The notes under the pieces were generated by a model, which was not told the DNA's origin, searched no databases, and saw only the letters and a list, made by a program, of their open reading frames with translations. A stretch of DNA of 14,554 nt, taken from contig QJVU01000023.1 of the NCBI GenBank assembly GCA_003235605.1, positions 1-14,554 on the forward strand, written 5' to 3'. The translations under genes and the position numbers were made by a program. Origin of the DNA: Planctomycetota bacterium. Lineage in GTDB: Bacteria; Planctomycetota; UBA1135; UBA2386. Shown here piece by piece: positions 6,043-13,331 of this stretch (the stretch's first letter is position 1; the number at the start of each line of letters is the position of its first letter).

Positions 6043-7853
6043 TCCCAGGGCAGCAGCTCGCGATCGGCCTTCGGCTTCGGCGGATCCACCTTCAGCACCC
6101 ACCTGGGGCCGAGAGTGGACTTGCTGGTGTTGGGGTCAGGCGTGACGTGGGACGACTCCGCACGCTGGCTGCCGTTGTAGCCGTGGACGCTGACGAAGCC
6201 GTCGGGACTGAACCGGATCGCACCGGACTCCTTTGGGTAGACCAGCGCCGCGGTGGGGAGCTTCTTGTCGCGTTGCTTCTTGTATTCCCGCACCTGCGCA
6301 TCCCACGACTTCCGATCCGACCAGGCGTAGGCCCGGAGTGTCACCGTGTAGAGGGGGGGATCCAGTGGCGCGATGAGACTGCCCCAGTAGAGATAGTCCG
6401 GGTCCTTCGAGCTCTTGCTGTCGGGGTCGACAACGAAGAACGCCGCCTCCAGCAAGGTGAACCCGCGCTCTCGCAGCAGCGGCGGCATCCTCACAAACAG
6501 GTTCTGCACCGTGCCGTTGGCGGGTTCGGTGACCGGTAGCGGCCCGACGTCACTCACCGTGAGGGCCGTGGGCCGGAGCGCCACCACCGGGTTGCGCAGG
6601 GTCATGAAGCCGGTGCGGTCCGGTGTGCGCAGCAACAGGTCCAGGTCTCGATCGTTGTCCACGTCGGTGACGATCAGGTTCAAGTCCTCGGCGCCTGGTC
6701 TCAATCCGACGAAGGTCTTGCGGCTCCAGTCACTCTGGGCGGGTTGCATCACGGGCTTGGATCTGCCTTGCACGATGCTCGTGTTGTCGTGGAAGACGTA
6801 GCTCCGACCGTCCTCGAAGAAACCCAGCAGGTGATTCATGCCGGTGCCATCCACGTCCAACAGGCAGGCGCTGGCCAGGGGGCCGACAAGCGGTGGGTTG
6901 AACATGGCGCGGGGCACGAAGCCCTTCGACGTCGACAGCATCACCAGGATGCCGCGGTCGAAGCAGAGGGCGATGTCATCGCGGCCGTCGCCCTGCACGT
7001 CTCCGACGCACAGGTCGCGGATCCCCGAGGCGATCGGCCAGAACGCAACCGGTTCGAAGGCTTCTCGGGTGTTGTCCCGCCCAACCAGGACGCCCAGTCC
7101 CTTGACCAGCGCCACGAAATCGGAGCGGTTGTCGCCGTCGACATCCAACATGCGCAGGCACCCCAGCGTCGCCGGAACGTCCGTCTTCACCGATGTCTCC
7201 GGCCAGAGGAACTTGTGGAGGCTGGTGTTCATGCACAGCTTCTTGACGCGCGTGTGACCGTTGGGCAACTGTTGCAGGACCGTGATATCGTCGTGCCCGT
7301 CCCCCACGTCATCGCGCGCCTCGATCTCGTAGCAGCCCTTCCCCAATTGCCAGCCGACTCCGCCCCCCCCGAGGAAGCCATCCCGCGGGTCGCTGGTGGG
7401 GCTCTTGCGGTTCCAGGTCAGCAGGATCGGCTGGTCGGAGCTCGGGTCCACCGCGATGATGCCGTCCCGCGAGAGCGCGCTGGAACGGTAGCTGGCAGCA
7501 TCGGGGAAGTTGCCGGCAGTGCTGACGTGCCAGTCGCGGTACCGGCCCAGGCTGGTGACGCGCGCCATCTGCAGGGAGATCCTGCCCTTGTTCGTGCCGG
7601 CAGCGGCCAGGAACCACAGGTCAGGGTTGCCATCGCCATCCAGGTCGCCGCTGCCCGCCGCGGCGAGCGTGGTATCCACAGGTCCCTTGTCGTCCCGGAA
7701 GGGATGACAGGTAGCGATCTCCACGTCCGCGGGGTAGCCCGGCAGGGGTCTCTGAACCGTGGCACTGGTTTGACTATTGGCCGCGGCGACAACCCCCTGG
7801 GGCGGCATGAGCGGCAACCCCAGGACACATGCGGCGATGCTCGCGAACAGCAT
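6039..7853 (-). CDS. Secreted FG-GAP/VCBS repeat protein
   Basis: A 604-residue protein with a signal peptide (MLFASIAACVLGLPLMPP, processing around VVAAANS) and no other membrane segment. At least six Asp-rich calcium-binding-like loops of the FG-GAP/VCBS beta-propeller type are spread through it: GDLDGDGNPD (69-78), DDVGDGHDD (181-189), LDVDGDNRSD (236-245), GDVQGDGRDD (284-293), LDVDGTGMNH (332-341, degenerate) and TDVDNDRDLD (396-405). Their 50-110 residue spacing fits propeller blades. The last 200 residues lack these loops and form an unrecognised C-terminal domain ending in DRELLPWD. ATG 7853 is chosen because the signal peptide starts there; the frame is open upstream to 8039 but that segment is not protein-like. 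Its stop shares the CTAG at 6039-6042 with the CHAT gene stop. FG-GAP proteins are typically extracellular adhesins or scaffolds; no enzyme domain was seen. Confidence 0.88.
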   Translation of the reverse strand: MLFASIAACVLGLPLMPPQGVVAAANSQTSATVQRPLPGYPADVEIATCHPFRDDKGPVDTTLAAAGSGDLDGDGNPDLWFLAAAGTNKGRISLQMARVTSLGRYRDWHVSTAGNFPDAASYRSSALSRDGIIAVDPSSDQPILLTWNRKSPTSDPRDGFLGGGGVGWQLGKGCYEIEARDDVGDGHDDITVLQQLPNGHTRVKKLCMNTSLHKFLWPETSVKTDVPATLGCLRMLDVDGDNRSDFVALVKGLGVLVGRDNTREAFEPVAFWPIASGIRDLCVGDVQGDGRDDIALCFDRGILVMLSTSKGFVPRAMFNPPLVGPLASACLLDVDGTGMNHLLGFFEDGRSYVFHDNTSIVQGRSKPVMQPAQSDWSRKTFVGLRPGAEDLNLIVTDVDNDRDLDLLLRTPDRTGFMTLRNPVVALRPTALTVSDVGPLPVTEPANGTVQNLFVRMPPLLRERGFTLLEAAFFVVDPDSKSSKDPDYLYWGSLIAPLDPPLYTVTLRAYAWSDRKSWDAQVREYKKQRDKKLPTAALVYPKESGAIRFSPDGFVSVHGYNGSQRAESSHVTPDPNTSKSTLGPRWVLKVDPPKPKADRELLPWD

Positions 7854-7947
7854 TCGGACCTGGTGGAGTGAAGGACCGGCAGGGCCGGGGAAATGTACCC
7901 CATGCTGGCGGTTTCCGGGAGGGTCCGAGGCGGTCCCGGGGCCCAAG

Positions 7948-7993
7948 AAAAAAACCAGAAGCCGGGCCCCCTGCCGATCGGTCCAGCTTCTGG
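7948..7993 (-). terminator. Rho-independent terminator of the lipid kinase-kdsA-Ser/Thr kinase operon
   Basis: On the minus strand CCAGAAGCTGG (7993-7983) pairs with CCGGCTTCTGG (7965-7955) over 11 positions with a single G-T wobble. The loop is about 17 bases, and seven T residues (7954-7948) follow immediately. It lies about 95 bases downstream of the kinase stop (8088) and upstream of the FG-GAP gene start (7853), so the FG-GAP gene must have its own promoter in 7854-7947. Confidence 0.85.
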
Positions 7994-8087
7994 CAACCGC
8001 GGAGACAAGACCCCGACGGTACTCGTGCGTGCCCGCCACGGCGCCTCCGCCGGAGAGAAAAACCGCCAGAGGGTCTTTTTTCCGCGC

Positions 8088-10049
8088 CTATCTGCGCAGG
8101 CCGTTGCCGTGGCTGTCGCCCTTGCCTCGAGCCTTGTCGTCCTTCTCACCCTTGCCTCGATCCTTGTCGTCCGGCTGGTCCCTGGGCGTTGCCAGGACGC
8201 TGTTGACCTGGCGCAGGAAGTCCGCCAGCCGGTCCGTATCCAGGGTGGGACGGCTCCTGGGCGCTCGCGCCGGGGGCTCCGGCATGTCTCCGGTCTCTTC
8301 CAGGCCCAGCATGCTGCGGGCAATGGCCTCTTCGGCCTCGGCCTGGGTGACCATCCCCAGGCGCCGGTAGATCTGCCCGGCTTGTCGTCGCACCACCACG
8401 TTCCCTGGGTAGTCCAGGCAGGCTCTTTCCACCGCCGCCAGGGCATCCTGGGCCTTGCCTCGCATCTCCAGGATCTGGGCTCGGGCGATGGCCGTGGTGG
8501 CGTTGCGGACACCGATCTTGCGTATCTCTCGCAGCATGCTCTCGACCTGGGAGACCAGGACCCCACGTTGGTCGCCGGTCAGCTCCACCGCCAATTGCAC
8601 CAGCTGGTCGATCACCAGGCAGCGGGTGTCGATGCCCTGCGGCTCCAGCATCAACAGCTGGCGCACGTCGTTGAGCAACCGGTCCAAGGGCTCGGTCCGC
8701 AGCCGGGAGAGGATGTGGATGCGGTGTTCGAGCAGGATCTTCTGCTGTCGTTGTGCGAGCCCTCCCAGGCGTTCCGCCTGATCCAGGTCGCGCAGGGCCT
8801 TCTCGAGCTCACCCCGCTGCTGATGCACCTGGCCCCGCACCAGCGACGCAGCGGACAGGGTGGGATCGGCACGGATCACTTCGGTTGCGAGACGGTGGGC
8901 TTCCTGCAGGTAGTGTTGCCGCTGCTGCGGTGACGGCAGCCGGGACCCGGCTGCCTGTAGCTGGGTTGCCCTGCTGTAGGCCAGCTCCGCAGCGTCGAGC
9001 TTCTCGCGTAGCTCCCCGCGTTGCTGCTCCCGCCGTAGGAACTGCTGTTCCTGCAGCAGGAAGCCCGAGCCGAGCATCAGCAACAACACCACTCCTGCCA
9101 GGGAAGCGAGAGCGGGGTGCTTGGCGATGGCGCGGCCCAGGCGACGGAGAGCCGTGGATCGCCGGGCGCTCACCCTCTCGCCGCGCAGGAACCGCTCCAG
9201 GTCCTCAGCCAGCTCCTCGGCGGATCCGTAGCGCCGGCCCGGCGACTTCTCCAGCGCCTGGAGCAGAATGGCCTCGAGGGACCGGGGCAGGTCCCGCCGC
9301 AGCCTGCGGGGTGGTCGCGGATCGCGGTCCAGCACCTGTCTCAGAACGCTCTGAGCGGTGGGACCCACGAACGGCGGCCTACCGGTGACTAGCTCGTAGA
9401 GGGTTGCACCCAGGCCGTAGACGTCGGCGCGCGTGTCGACCAACCGTCGGTCCCCCATGATCTGCTCCGGCGCCATGTACATCGGAGTTCCGACGATGGC
9501 GCCGCTCTCGGTCAGTTCGCCGGTGCCGGTCTCCCGTGCCAGTCCGAAGTCGGTGACCTGCACTCGGCCGTCCTCCCTCATCATGAGGTTGCCCGGCTTG
9601 ATGTCCCGGTGCACGACACCGTGGTCGTGGGCATACTGCAGGGCCCGCGCCACCTGCACGCCGATCTCTGCCGCGGCCCGGATCGGCAGCGGACCGATCT
9701 TGATCCGCTCCTCCAGAGTGGTCCCGTCCACGAATTCCATGGCCGAGAAGTGCAGTCGACCTTGGGTGCCGTGCTCGTAGACCCGCACGATGGCCGGGTG
9801 CTGGATCTTCGCCATGACCGCGCCTTCCTGCTGGAAGCGCGCCAGCGCGCGGTCGGTCAGGCTGAGGCTGGGCGGCAGGACCTTGAGGGCCACGCGCTGG
9901 CTGTCGGACCGTCGCTCGGCCTCGTACACGATCCCCATGGAGCCCTTGCCCACCTCCCGCAGGATCTTGAAGCGAGGGAACTGCTTCGCCAGGTCTTCCG
10001 GAGCGAACGTGTAGAAGTCCGTGCGGAATCCGAAGTCGTGTTCGCTCAC
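8088..10049 (-). CDS. Transmembrane Ser/Thr protein kinase (Hanks/PknB type) with TPR-like C-terminal region
   Basis: A 653-residue protein starting at GTG 10049, which overlaps the kdsA stop by 4 bases. The kinase domain (about 27-288) is complete: Gly loop [12 protein letters not shown] (33-44), ATP lysine K56 in VALKVL, E75, catalytic HRDIKPGN with D149 and N154, DFG (167-169), GTPMYMAPE with APE at 193-195, and [19 protein letters not shown] of subdomain IX. It is predicted to be active. One hydrophobic helix (about 314-333) follows, then a helical region of about 250 residues with TPR-like features (for example [22 protein letters not shown]) that would lie outside the cytoplasmic membrane. 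The tail from about 628 is highly charged and repetitive ([18 protein letters not shown]). Planctomycetes encode many such kinases with sensory extracytoplasmic parts; substrates cannot be read from sequence. Overlap with kdsA suggests a link to envelope synthesis. It ends before a strong intrinsic terminator. Confidence 0.93.
   Translation of the reverse strand: MSEHDFGFRTDFYTFAPEDLAKQFPRFKILREVGKGSMGIVYEAERRSDSQRVALKVLPPSLSLTDRALARFQQEGAVMAKIQHPAIVRVYEHGTQGRLHFSAMEFVDGTTLEERIKIGPLPIRAAAEIGVQVARALQYAHDHGVVHRDIKPGNLMMREDGRVQVTDFGLARETGTGELTESGAIVGTPMYMAPEQIMGDRRLVDTRADVYGLGATLYELVTGRPPFVGPTAQSVLRQVLDRDPRPPRRLRRDLPRSLEAILLQALEKSPGRRYGSAEELAEDLERFLRGERVSARRSTALRRLGRAIAKHPALASLAGVVLLLMLGSGFLLQEQQFLRREQQRGELREKLDAAELAYSRATQLQAAGSRLPSPQQRQHYLQEAHRLATEVIRADPTLSAASLVRGQVHQQRGELEKALRDLDQAERLGGLAQRQQKILLEHRIHILSRLRTEPLDRLLNDVRQLLMLEPQGIDTRCLVIDQLVQLAVELTGDQRGVLVSQVESMLREIRKIGVRNATTAIARAQILEMRGKAQDALAAVERACLDYPGNVVVRRQAGQIYRRLGMVTQAEAEEAIARSMLGLEETGDMPEPPARAPRSRPTLDTDRLADFLRQVNSVLATPRDQPDDKDRGKGEKDDKARGKGDSHGNGLRR
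8120..8172 (-). repeat. 30-bp-period tandem repeat in kinase C-terminal tail
   Basis: A 23-base string beginning CCCTTGCCTCGA on the plus strand occurs at 8120-8142 and again at 8150-8172 with one mismatch (8131 G, 8161 T), a period of 30 bases. In the protein it gives two copies of D-K-[DA]-R-G-K-G-[ED], a Lys/Asp/Gly-rich disordered tail. It probably arose by slippage or duplication inside the gene. Confidence 0.75.
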
Positions 10050-10930
10050 GCGTCGCGCACTGCCTCCAGGCGCAGTGCCTCCTGGATGCGCAGGAGCTGC
10101 TGGAGCAGCTGGGGCAGGCTTGCCATCGGCAACATGTTGGGGCCGTCGGAGGGGGCGTTGTCGGGGTCCTTGTGTACCTCCAAGAACAGACCGTCCACGC
10201 CGCAGGCCACTGCTGCCCGCGCCAGGTACGGGACCTTTGTTCGATCGCCTCCGCTGGCTTTCCCGGCACCCCCCGGCCGCTGGACGGAGTGGGTTGCGTC
10301 GAACACGAGGGGCTGCCCGGTGCCGCGCATGGTCGGGAAGCCACAGAAGTCGACCACCAGGGTGTGGTAGCCGAAGCTCACGCCGCGCTCGGTGAGCAGC
10401 ACCTGGTCCGTGCCCCCGGCCTTCAGCTTCGACACCACGTTCTGCATGTCCTGAGGCGCAAGGAACTGCCCCTTCTTGACGTTGATGGCCTTGCCGGTAC
10501 CGGCTGCCGCCAGCAGCAGGTCGGTCTGCCGGCACAGGAAGGCCGGGATCTGCAGGCAGTCCACCACGTCTCCCGCCGCCCGAACCTGCCCCTCGGTGTG
10601 CACGTCGGTCAGCACCGGCAGTCCCAGCTCCTTCCTCACCGTCCCCAACACGGCCAGCCCCTCGTCGATCCCCAGCCCCCGGAAGCTATCGATGGAGGTG
10701 CGGTTGGCCTTGTCGTAGGAGCTCTTGTAGACCAGCGGCACTCCGATCCCCTCGCAGATCCTCTGCAGCGACGCTGCATGCTCCAGGGCGTGATCTCGCC
10801 CTTCAACCACGCAGGGCCCGGCGATCAGCGCGAAGGGAGCGCCGCCGCCGAAGGCAACGCCACCCACCTTGACAACGGTCGTGGTTGCCGCAGCCGAGGA
10901 CGAAGGGGCGGTCTCTTGGGGCGAGGTCAT
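10046..10930 (-). CDS. kdsA: 3-deoxy-8-phosphooctulonate synthase (Kdo-8-phosphate synthase), metal-dependent class
   Basis: A 294-residue enzyme that condenses phosphoenolpyruvate with arabinose-5-phosphate to Kdo-8-phosphate, the first committed step of Kdo synthesis for lipopolysaccharide; it acts in the cytosol. Conserved blocks include [76 protein letters not shown] and [11 protein letters not shown]. Residues matching the metal ligands of the class II (Aquifex-like) enzymes are all present: C40 in AGPC, H214 in ATHS, E251 in LEVH and D262 in SDGPN. E. coli-type class I enzymes have Asn instead of this Cys. The first 20 residues are a Ser/Thr/Ala-rich extension before the barrel. The ATG overlaps the stop of the lipid kinase gene (ATGA), and its own stop overlaps the Ser/Thr kinase GTG (GTGA), implying translational coupling. 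Kdo partners kdsB, kdsC and kdsD are not in the window. Confidence 0.97.
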   Translation of the reverse strand: MTSPQETAPSSSAAATTTVVKVGGVAFGGGAPFALIAGPCVVEGRDHALEHAASLQRICEGIGVPLVYKSSYDKANRTSIDSFRGLGIDEGLAVLGTVRKELGLPVLTDVHTEGQVRAAGDVVDCLQIPAFLCRQTDLLLAAAGTGKAINVKKGQFLAPQDMQNVVSKLKAGGTDQVLLTERGVSFGYHTLVVDFCGFPTMRGTGQPLVFDATHSVQRPGGAGKASGGDRTKVPYLARAAVACGVDGLFLEVHKDPDNAPSDGPNMLPMASLPQLLQQLLRIQEALRLEAVRDA

Positions 10931-11826
10931 CGCGGGATCATAGCAGGGCCGGCGAACAGACGCGCCGACTCGGGGGAGAGCCCGATACGCAACGGGCGGG
11001 GGTGCGGCAACGTTCCCCCCAGGTCCCCGTCCACCTGATAGGGGGCATGCCCGCGTATCTCCACCTCGTTGGAGACAAGCAGCTCCAGGTCCCGGCCTGG
11101 CCGCAGGCGACCCGACATCCCTCGCAGCGCCGCCCGCAGGTACTGCGACCGGCTCCGTTGCCGGAACAGCAGCACGTGGAGGTGACCATCGGTGACATCG
11201 ACGGACGCGGGCAGCTTGAGGATGCCGCCATAGTTGCGGACCCTGCTTACCAACGCCGTGGTCACGTCGCCAAGCTCACGTCCCCCCACCCGTACCGAGA
11301 GCCTTGGATTCGGCCAGTGGCGGGCGGTGTTCAGGATCGGGCACACCCAGCCCAGCTTTCCGAGGGTGCCGGTGCGCACGCTCGCCACGCGCTCGACGAT
11401 GGTGGCGTCCACGCCGGCGCTTACGAAGAGCAGGAACCGCCGCCCCTCGCAGAGACCGATGGCGGCCTTCAGGGTGTGGCCACGGACCAAGATCCCAGCA
11501 AGTTCGTCAGGCCGCCGGGGAAGGTGCAGCTCGGTGGCGAGCACATTCGATGTGCCCACGGCCATGGCGCAAAGAGGAAGCGACGGATCCGGCAGGCCGT
11601 TCAATACCTCGTTGAGGGTGCCGTCCCCGCCCACGGAGACCACGGCGTCGAACTCGTTGGTGCACACCCTCGCCGCTTCCCGGGCCAGGTCTCCGGCAGC
11701 TTGCGAAAAACACACCTCGGTTCTGGCTCCGCGCCTTGCGAGCTCCTCGGCCAGCCTTGGCGCCAGATGCCTTGCCCGGCCGCCACCGGCAATCGGGTTG
11801 GCAAGGATCAGGAAGCGCTTGGCCAC
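10927..11826 (-). CDS. Diacylglycerol/lipid kinase family protein (YegS/BmrU-like)
   Basis: A 299-residue member of the DAGK catalytic family (ATP-dependent lipid kinases acting on diacylglycerol, phosphatidylglycerol or sphingosine-like lipids at the inner membrane face). The N-terminal domain has [12 protein letters not shown] (8-19) and the nucleotide-binding signature [15 protein letters not shown] with GGDGT at 66-70, followed by [13 protein letters not shown], where the family usually has GT.ND(F/V)A. The C-terminal domain has [10 protein letters not shown] (family G-x-D-A), TDGHLHVLL and the closing YQVDGDLGG (Q-x-D-G-E in many members, here Q-V-D-G-D). It begins at GTG 11826; no strong ribosome binding site is visible. 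It is the first gene of an overlapping three-gene unit with kdsA and the Ser/Thr kinase, and is divergent from the RmlD-like gene with a 49-bp spacer that must hold both promoters. Exact lipid substrate unknown. Confidence 0.92.
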   Translation of the reverse strand: MAKRFLILANPIAGGGRARHLAPRLAEELARRGARTEVCFSQAAGDLAREAARVCTNEFDAVVSVGGDGTLNEVLNGLPDPSLPLCAMAVGTSNVLATELHLPRRPDELAGILVRGHTLKAAIGLCEGRRFLLFVSAGVDATIVERVASVRTGTLGKLGWVCPILNTARHWPNPRLSVRVGGRELGDVTTALVSRVRNYGGILKLPASVDVTDGHLHVLLFRQRSRSQYLRAALRGMSGRLRPGRDLELLVSNEVEIRGHAPYQVDGDLGGTLPHPRPLRIGLSPESARLFAGPAMIPR

Positions 11827-11875
11827 GCCCTGACTGTAAGCTCAAAAGCCGCGAACCAGACTCGTTGACCTCTCC

Positions 11876-12697
11876 ATGAACGACGTCGTGTTGTTGACCG
11901 GCTCCAGCGGTTACCTGGGTGGCTACCTGATGCGCGAGCTTCGGGCGCGCGCGCTCGGGGTGCGGACCCTGGGCCGCCGCGACTGCGACCTGAACGTGGA
12001 CCTGGGCGACCCGGGGTCGCTTCGAACGGCGGTGGCCGACGCTGCCCCCCGCTGGGTGCTCAACTGTGCGGCCATGGCGGACATCACGGCTTGCCAGGAG
12101 GAACCACAGCTGGCCGCCAGGATCAACGGCACCGCTCCCGGCGTGATCGCCAGGGCGGCCCCCGGTCGTTTGCTGCAGGTTTCCACCGACCTGGTGTTCG
12201 CCGGTGACGGGGCCCCCTACGAGAGCTCGGCCGGGCCTCGACCGCTCAGCGTCTACGGTCTGACCAAGGCCGCGGGAGAGAGCGCGATCCTGCAAGACAG
12301 GGACAGGACCGCCTTGGCGGTGCGCGTGCCGCTGTTGTTCGGTCCCAGCCAGGATCAGGACCGCGGTGCCACCGACATGCTGCTCCGGGCCATCCGCTGG
12401 CGCCATCCGGTGGTGCTCTTCACGGACGAGTTCCGCACACCCCTGCACGTGGCCGACGCCGCCCGAGGTCTGGTAGACCTCCTGCTGGACGAGGATGCCA
12501 CGGGCATCCGTCATCTCGGTGGCTATGAGCGCCTCTCTCGCTTCGACCTGGCAATGCGCTTTGCCAAGGTCAGGGGCCTCCCCATCGACTGGTTCCAGCA
12601 GGGCCGCTTGGACGATCCACGCCGGCCGAGAGACGTGTCGCTCGTAGGAGACTGGGAGCCTGGAAGGGGGCTGGATGATGCCCTCGCGGAATGCTGA
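11876..12697 (+). CDS. RmlD-like NAD(P)-dependent sugar-nucleotide reductase/epimerase (extended SDR)
   Basis: A 273-residue extended short-chain dehydrogenase. The dinucleotide-binding motif TGSSGYLG is at 8-15 after a beta strand DVVLL. The RmlD-like segment WVLNCAAMADITACQEEP with ARINGTAP follows, where typical RmlD reads NAAAYT-VD-AE. Catalytic residues are seen in STDLVFAG (T104) and YGLTK (Y127, K131). The C-terminal half has DEFRTPLHVADAARGLVDLL, which matches the substrate-binding region of RmlD-type enzymes. Classic RmlD reduces dTDP-4-dehydrorhamnose to dTDP-rhamnose; here a related sugar nucleotide is possible. No Shine-Dalgarno is visible and the 49-bp upstream spacer is very short, so a leaderless or near-leaderless transcript is possible. 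It converges with an RmlC-like gene 27 bp away, which supports a deoxysugar role, but rmlA and rmlB are absent from the window. Confidence 0.87.
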   Translation: MNDVVLLTGSSGYLGGYLMRELRARALGVRTLGRRDCDLNVDLGDPGSLRTAVADAAPRWVLNCAAMADITACQEEPQLAARINGTAPGVIARAAPGRLLQVSTDLVFAGDGAPYESSAGPRPLSVYGLTKAAGESAILQDRDRTALAVRVPLLFGPSQDQDRGATDMLLRAIRWRHPVVLFTDEFRTPLHVADAARGLVDLLLDEDATGIRHLGGYERLSRFDLAMRFAKVRGLPIDWFQQGRLDDPRRPRDVSLVGDWEPGRGLDDALAEC

Positions 12698-12724
12698 CCC
12701 GGCGCGATGACAACCTGCCGGCGC

Positions 12725-13261
12725 TCAGCCCCTGGTGACCTCCCAGATCTCTGCGCCCAAATAGTCCCAGGGCAGGCGGCCCTCGTCGCATTGGCCGGGC
12801 TCGGTGGAGAAGTGCAGGTCCACCATGTAGATGATGCAGCCGGCAGCATCTCCCAGGTTGCGGGTGCCATGGGCGACCCCCGGGGGAATGCGCACCAAGC
12901 GGCTGTTGCCGTCGCCGAGGATCAGTCGCATGGTCTTGCCCTCCGTGGGGGAACCCTGCCGGGTGTCGTGGAGGACCAGCAGCAGCTTGTCTTTGGGCGG
13001 CACGTACCAGACATCGGTCTGGCGGCTGTGCAGGTGGTAGGCCTTGATGGCTCCGGGGCCGATCTCCGAGTAGTTCATCTGCCGGCACTCGAAGCCCTGG
13101 AGCTGACCATGGTTGCCGTGGGTCAGTCGGCCTAGTTCGGTGATCGCGCCGCCGTCGTCGTTGAAGCGCTTCAGCGCGACGATCTCCACGCCGTCAATGC
13201 TCGGCGCCGCGGCATAGTCCTGGAACGAGAAGCTCGCTTGTGCCTTCTTGTTGATCTCCAC
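12725..13261 (-). CDS. RmlC-like cupin, dTDP-4-dehydrorhamnose 3,5-epimerase family
   Basis: A 178-residue cupin-fold protein starting at GTG 13261, with AGGA 6 bases upstream. RmlC enzymes epimerise C3 and C5 of dTDP-4-dehydro-6-deoxyglucose in deoxysugar synthesis. The family pattern is visible: KAYHLHSRQTDVWYVP (H76 at the place of the active-site His in RG-L-H-x-Q of RmlC), KLLLVLHDTRQGSPT, RIPPGVAHGTRNLG (usual P-P-G-x-A-H-G), and the end DEGRLPWDYLGAEIWEV. The replacement of RGLH by KAYHLH and the length suggest a divergent family member, possibly on another sugar nucleotide. Context: the convergent RmlD-like gene ends 27 bp away. The downstream neighbour in gene order upstream of this start is the Lys/Asp-rich protein, 70 bp away, on the same strand. 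Confidence 0.82.
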   Translation of the reverse strand: MEINKKAQASFSFQDYAAAPSIDGVEIVALKRFNDDGGAITELGRLTHGNHGQLQGFECRQMNYSEIGPGAIKAYHLHSRQTDVWYVPPKDKLLLVLHDTRQGSPTEGKTMRLILGDGNSRLVRIPPGVAHGTRNLGDAAGCIIYMVDLHFSTEPGQCDEGRLPWDYLGAEIWEVTRG

Positions 13262-13267
13262 CGGCGT

Positions 13268-13271
13268 TCCT
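13268..13271 (-). promoter_or_regulatory. Ribosome binding site of the RmlC-like gene
   Basis: On the minus strand AGGA is followed by a 6-base spacer (ACGCCG) and the GTG at 13261. It supports this non-ATG start. Confidence 0.6.
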
Positions 13272-13331
13272 GGCGTCCTGGAGAGGACGTAAGTACAGGG
13301 ATTCGCCGACCGAGTCCAACCCTGTCTTCGA

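Noticed and set aside
7892..7916. ECF-promoter-like GGAAAC and TACATT upstream of the FG-GAP gene (minus strand)
   Set aside because: The 13-base spacing and loose matches are not convincing, and the target sequence of this sigma is unknown.
8058..8081. A/T-flanked small hairpin just after the kinase stop
   Set aside because: The stem is mostly A-T with one wobble on the minus strand and no T-run follows; the terminator at 7993-7948 is far stronger.
10050..10535. Upstream extension of the kinase frame over kdsA
   Set aside because: It is an out-of-frame reading of kdsA, rich in Arg/Gly/Pro; the kinase starts at GTG 10049 by coupling and homology.
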